Assembly (NCBI GenBank): GCA_003105225.1
Contig: PQAK01000184.1
Location: 1-10,259, forward strand
Direction of reading: 5' to 3'
Length of the DNA stretch: 10,259 nt
Source of the DNA: Deltaproteobacteria bacterium
Lineage (GTDB): Bacteria; Desulfobacterota; Deferrimicrobia; Deferrimicrobiales; Deferrimicrobiaceae
Shown piece after piece: positions 7,884 to 10,259 of this stretch (the first letter of the stretch is position 1; each line of letters starts with the position of its first letter). The notes beneath the pieces were generated by a model. The model was not told where the DNA came from. It did not search any database and saw nothing but the letters and a program-made list of their open reading frames with translations. Both the position numbers and the translations under genes were made by a program.

Positions 7884-7900
7884 CCCCGGGGTTGTATAAT
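7873..7900 (+). promoter_or_regulatory. Near-consensus promoter at the end of zapB, with a 12-bp palindrome in its spacer
   Basis: TTGAGT (7873-7878) and a perfect TATAAT (7895-7900) are 16 bp apart, overlapping the last codons and stop of zapB. The spacer contains the perfect palindrome AACCCCGGGGTT (7882-7893), a possible protein-binding site. The predicted start near 7907 is only about 10 nt before the zapA ATG and would exclude the GAGGA at 7901-7905, giving a near-leaderless zapA transcript. The promoter may instead mainly serve 6S RNA downstream. Confidence 0.5.
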
Positions 7901-7916
7901 GAGGATGTAGAATGGG

Positions 7917-8198
7917 ATGAGCAGGAAGTTCGAGGTGAACATCGCAGGGTACGCGCTGACCGTGAAGACCGAGCGGTCGGCGGAACACATGAAGCTCCTG
8001 AGCGACCTTCTGAACGAGAGGGTGCGCGAGGTGCAGAAGACCGGCGGGACGGCGAATTACCTGAATGTCGTCATGCTGGCTGCGATGAAGCTGGCCGACG
8101 AGGTTCTGGAGCTTCGGAAGGAACGCGACAGCGGAAAGAAGGAGCTGGAGCGGAAAAGCCGGAATCTGCTGGATGCGTTGGACAGCGTTCTCAAATAG
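7917..8198 (+). CDS. zapA: Cell division protein ZapA
   Basis: ZapA binds FtsZ in the cytoplasm and bundles its protofilaments at midcell. The 93-residue product fits the family: the N-terminal beta-rich head (MSRKFEVNIAGYALTVKTE) matches the usual V-x-I-x-G-x-x-Y/F-x-(I/V) pattern. Next comes a helix with AEHMKLLSDLLNERVREV, then NYLNVVMLAAMKLADEVLEL (the conserved region around the family AALNIA-type motif), and finally a charged coiled-coil tail. The ATG at 7917 gives the expected N-terminus; GAGGA at 7901-7905 is 11 nt upstream, and an ATG at 7912 is out of frame. It lies 33 nt after the ZapB-like gene and directly before 6S RNA. The same zapA-ssrS-fau order occurs in E. coli. Confidence is high on sequence and context. 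Confidence 0.94.
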   Translation: MSRKFEVNIAGYALTVKTERSAEHMKLLSDLLNERVREVQKTGGTANYLNVVMLAAMKLADEVLELRKERDSGKKELERKSRNLLDALDSVLK

Positions 8199-8215
8199 CG
8201 GGGGCGGCAAAACGA

Positions 8216-8400
8216 TCCGGCCCCTGCCGTGTGCGTGATTGGCGGGTGAGTTAGAGCCAACACAAGAAGAACGGGATCCCTTCCTGCCGGCGGTGAGCAT
8301 GCCCCGAAGGGGGAAGCCTGAAACCGGCAATTCCAGGGAGCCCACCTGGTGAAAGCCAGGTTCAACTCTACCGTCGACACGGCACAGAGCAGGGGCCTTA
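8216..8400 (+). ncRNA. ssrS: 6S RNA
   Basis: 6S RNA mimics an open promoter and sequesters sigma-70 RNA polymerase in stationary phase; it is released by pRNA synthesis. The closing stem pairs GGCCCCTGC (8219-8227) with GCAGGGGCC (8389-8397), and CCGTGT (8227-8232) with ACACGG (8377-8382). The far arm pairs TCCCT (8277-8281) with AGGGA (8335-8339) and TGCCGG (8285-8290) with CCGGCA (8324-8329). Its tip contains CGGTGAGCATGC and GAAGCCTGAAAC, close to the conserved segments of E. coli 6S. ACCTGG (8344-8349) and CCAGGT (8356-8361) form the small hairpin on the 3' side of the central bubble. Length (about 185 nt), structure and position between zapA and the cyclo-ligase gene all agree. Exact ends are estimates. 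I see no strong promoter in the 17 nt between zapA and the stem, so processing from a longer zapA transcript is plausible. Confidence 0.93.
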
Positions 8401-8413
8401 TCCGGCAAGCAAC

Positions 8414-8435
8414 CGCGGGTTCGCCGCGTTTATAT
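8414..8435 (+). terminator. Candidate terminator after 6S RNA
   Basis: CGCGG (8414-8418) and CCGCG (8424-8428) form a GC-only stem with a 5-nt loop, followed by TTTATATA. The stem is only 5 bp and the T-tract is interrupted, so termination would be partial and readthrough into fau likely. Confidence 0.35.
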
Positions 8436-8605
8436 AGATTCGGGTGGCAGGAATAGGGTTTTTTAAAGACGTTCGTCCACGAATAAGGTTCGGTGGTTTC
8501 GCCATGGAGGAGTGTATCTAGCGGCGCGAGATTCCTCGTTTCGCCCCCTCGCCTTGTTCGCGGTTCCTGCCTGTCCCCGTTATCCCAGCTATCGGCAGGT
8601 CGTTC
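8436..8605 (+). other. Gene-free leader between 6S RNA and fau
   Basis: With the terminator candidate, about 205 nt separate 6S RNA from the fau start. I see no credible ORF; ATG GAG GAG TGT ATC TAG at 8503 encodes only five residues. There is a T-run at 8459-8464 with no good stem before it, and a short palindrome TTCGT-CC-ACGAA at 8472-8483. No recognisable promoter or known riboswitch core is apparent. It is best read as the intercistronic part of a 6S-fau transcript. Confidence 0.4.
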
Positions 8606-9214
8606 ATGCTTGTTGCAGAGCGGAAGGCCCAGCTACGCCGGACCGAACGCAACCGGATGAAGTCGTGCGCGCGGAAGGAGGCGCTTGCGGTCGCGAGCGT
8701 CGCCGCGCAGGAACGTTTCCTCGCCGCCTTTCCCCCGGAGGCGGGGCGCAGGGTGGCGTTGTACGCGGCCGTCGGCGGAGAGGTGGGCACGGAACGGATC
8801 CGCGCCGCCTGCCTGGCCGCGGGGGCGCTCCTGTTTTATCCGCGGATCATGGAAGACGGGGAACTCTCCTTCTACCCGGACGGCGGCGATGACGGCTGGG
8901 AGCGCGGAAAATACGGCCTCCTGGAGCCGAAGGTTCCCCCGGGCGTCGCGGGGCTCCGGGAGGGATTCGACCTGGTCGTCGTTCCGGGGGTGGCGTTCGA
9001 CTCCCGGGGGAGGCGCCTGGGGAAAGGGTTGGGGTGTTACGACCGGTTCCTGCACGGGCTGGCCGGAACCGCCGTTGCGGTGGGACTGGCGTATTCCCGG
9101 CAGCTGGTGCCGGAAGTTCCGGTGGACTCCTGGGACATGCCGGTGGACGCGGTGGTGACCGAGACGGAGGTCCTCCGCGTTTCCCGGAAGCTCCGGAAGG
9201 AACGGACCAAATAG
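8606..9214 (+). CDS. fau: 5-formyltetrahydrofolate cyclo-ligase
   Basis: This enzyme (MTHFS, YgfA/Fau) uses ATP to convert 5-formyl-THF to 5,10-methenyl-THF, returning the inhibitory stored folate to the one-carbon pool. The 202-residue product has the family core. RVALYAAVGGEVGT is the conserved first strand and loop, KYGLLEP the middle motif, and VPGVAFDSRGRRLGKGLGCY the nucleotide/folate-binding motif (residues 126-145). AYSRQLVPEVPVDSWDMPVD and AVVTE close the fold. The usual G-x-G-G-G-Y-YDR segment reads GKGLGCYDR here, a mild variant. The ATG at 8606 retains the basic KAQLRR lead typical of the family; the ATG at 8657 would remove it. The Shine-Dalgarno is weak (AGG at 8597-8599). Linkage to 6S RNA is conserved in many proteobacteria, where the two are co-transcribed. 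Confidence 0.93.
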   Translation: MLVAERKAQLRRTERNRMKSCARKEALAVASVAAQERFLAAFPPEAGRRVALYAAVGGEVGTERIRAACLAAGALLFYPRIMEDGELSFYPDGGDDGWERGKYGLLEPKVPPGVAGLREGFDLVVVPGVAFDSRGRRLGKGLGCYDRFLHGLAGTAVAVGLAYSRQLVPEVPVDSWDMPVDAVVTETEVLRVSRKLRKERTK

Positions 9215-9224
9215 ATGCGGTACC

Positions 9225-9232
9225 GAGGAGGA
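9225..9232 (+). promoter_or_regulatory. Strong ribosome binding site that fixes the TTG start of rny
   Basis: GAGGAGGA lies 5 nt before TTG at 9238, the best Shine-Dalgarno in the window. It sits in the 23-nt gap after fau and shows that rny starts at TTG, since no ATG lies in frame near the predicted membrane anchor. Confidence 0.8.
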
Positions 9233-9237
9233 TTCTT

Positions 9238-10259
9238 TTGGATATCAACGTGATCGTCACGGGTGTGTTGGTCGTTCTCGCGGCGGCCTTGGGGATCGTG
9301 GTGGTGGTTCTTCTCACGAAGAAACGAACCGCGGAGGACCTGGCGCGTGCGAGCGCGTCGAAGGCCGAGGAAGTGCTCCAGAAGGCGAGGAAAGAGGCCG
9401 AGAATATCCTCAAGGAATCGACGCTCCAGGCCAAGGATTACCAGCTGCAGGTCAAGCTCGACTTCGAGCGGGAGACGCGCGACCGGAAAAACGAGATCAG
9501 CCAGCTCGAGAAGCGGCTTCTCCAGAAGGAAGATCTCCTGGACCGGAAGACCGATGCCCTGGAAACCCGGGCGCTGGAATTCGGCCGCAAGGAGAAGGAG
9601 CTGGCCGACCTGTCGAAAAAACTCGAAGGCCAGCAGGCCGAGCTCCAGGACACCCTCCGGAAGGCGCGGGAGAACCTGGAGCGGATCGCCGGCGTGACGG
9701 CCGAGCAGGCAAAGAACGAACTCGTGGAGATGGTGGCCGACGAGGCGCGTCTGGAGGCGGGAAAGAAGATCCGCTCGATGGACGAGGAATTCAAGGAGGA
9801 GGCGTCCCAGAAGGCCAGGAAGATGATCTCCCTGGCCGTCCAGCGGTACGCGGCGGACTACGTCGCCGAGCACGTGGTGACCGCGGTGCCGCTCCCCTCC
9901 GAGGAGATGAAGGGGCGGATCATCGGCCGCGAGGGGCGCAACATCCGCGCCTTCGAGGCCGCCACCGGGATCGACGTCATCATCGACGACACGCCGGAGG
10001 CGGTCATCCTCTCCGGCTTCAACCCCGTGCGCCGGGAGGTGGCCCGCATCGCCCTCACCCGCCTGGTGCAGGACGGGCGGATCCACCCGGCGAGGATCGA
10101 GGAGACGGTGGAGAAGGTGGCCAAGGAGGTCGAGGAGACGATCCGCGAGGCGGGGGAGCAGGCGCTCTTCGACCTGGGGATCCACGGCGTCCACGCGGAC
10201 CTCGTGAAGCTGATCGGCAGGCTGAAATACCGCACCTCGTACGGGCAGAACATCTACAC
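9238..10259 (+). CDS. rny: Ribonuclease Y, N-terminal two thirds (3' end outside the window)
   Basis: RNase Y is a membrane-anchored endoribonuclease that initiates mRNA decay. From the TTG at 9238 the frame (MDINVIVTGVLVVLAAALGI...) stays open to the window end, giving 340 codons of an expected 520 or so. Residues about 5-24 form the single N-terminal transmembrane anchor, followed by KK. Residues about 30-200 are a long charged coiled coil. The KH domain follows, with PSEEMKGRIIGREGRNIR (centred near 226-240) and TGIDVIIDDTPEAVILSGF. After that come VRREVARIALTRLVQDGRIH and the lead into the HD domain, KYRTSYGQN. The window ends just before the first HD histidine, so the catalytic metal ligands cannot be checked. 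It probably belongs to one operon with fau, and the zapA-fau-rny arrangement recurs in deltaproteobacteria as far as I recall. Confidence 0.96.
   Translation, partial: MDINVIVTGVLVVLAAALGIVVVVLLTKKRTAEDLARASASKAEEVLQKARKEAENILKESTLQAKDYQLQVKLDFERETRDRKNEISQLEKRLLQKEDLLDRKTDALETRALEFGRKEKELADLSKKLEGQQAELQDTLRKARENLERIAGVTAEQAKNELVEMVADEARLEAGKKIRSMDEEFKEEASQKARKMISLAVQRYAADYVAEHVVTAVPLPSEEMKGRIIGREGRNIRAFEAATGIDVIIDDTPEAVILSGFNPVRREVARIALTRLVQDGRIHPARIEETVEKVAKEVEETIREAGEQALFDLGIHGVHADLVKLIGRLKYRTSYGQNIY

Noticed and set aside
8436..8605. Folate/THF riboswitch or tRNA in front of fau
   Set aside because: I could not find a conserved riboswitch core or a cloverleaf; only a short palindrome and a T-run are visible.

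Overview
The window is GC-rich, gene-dense bacterial chromosome with every gene on the + strand. The set smc, ftsY, NptA-type transporter, zapB, zapA, 6S RNA, 5-formyl-THF cyclo-ligase and RNase Y, together with pyruvate, phosphate dikinase, suggests a deltaproteobacterium in the broad sense (Desulfobacterota or Desulfuromonadota-like). That placement is inferred from gene order and sequence flavour, not from a phylogeny. Almost everything here is housekeeping; I see no phage, CRISPR or defence genes.

Layout: (1) 1-1083 is the 3' part of ppdK, whose PEP-binding barrel carries an unusual CX2C-X9-CX2C insert. (2) 1084-1423 is an AT-richer intergenic region. It is dominated by a 213-bp nested palindrome (1102-1314) built from five copies of GGGACGTTCT in two orientations, followed by a probable promoter for smc. 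(3) 1424-5015 is smc, complete from start to stop but interrupted by one extra base near 1871. (4) 5012-5938 is ftsY, overlapping the smc stop by GTGA. (5) 5953-7569 is a Na+/phosphate symporter-like protein with a C-terminal PhoU domain. (6) 7589-8198 holds a good sigma-70-type promoter, a ZapB-like coiled-coil gene, a second near-consensus promoter overlapping the end of that gene, and zapA. (7) About 8216-8400 is 6S RNA (ssrS), followed by roughly 200 nt without a gene. (8) 8606-9214 is the cyclo-ligase gene (fau), and 9238 to the window end is the start of rny, which begins with TTG after a strong Shine-Dalgarno.

The genes fall into functional blocks: chromosome condensation and membrane protein targeting (smc-ftsY, translationally coupled), phosphate transport, divisome assembly (zapB-zapA), and RNA-level or metabolic regulation (6S RNA-fau-rny). 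The zapA-ssrS-fau order is the same as in enterobacteria such as E. coli, which strongly supports the 6S and fau calls. No wholly new system is evident. The points most worth following up are the palindromic element, the zinc-ribbon-like insert in PPDK and the smc frameshift.
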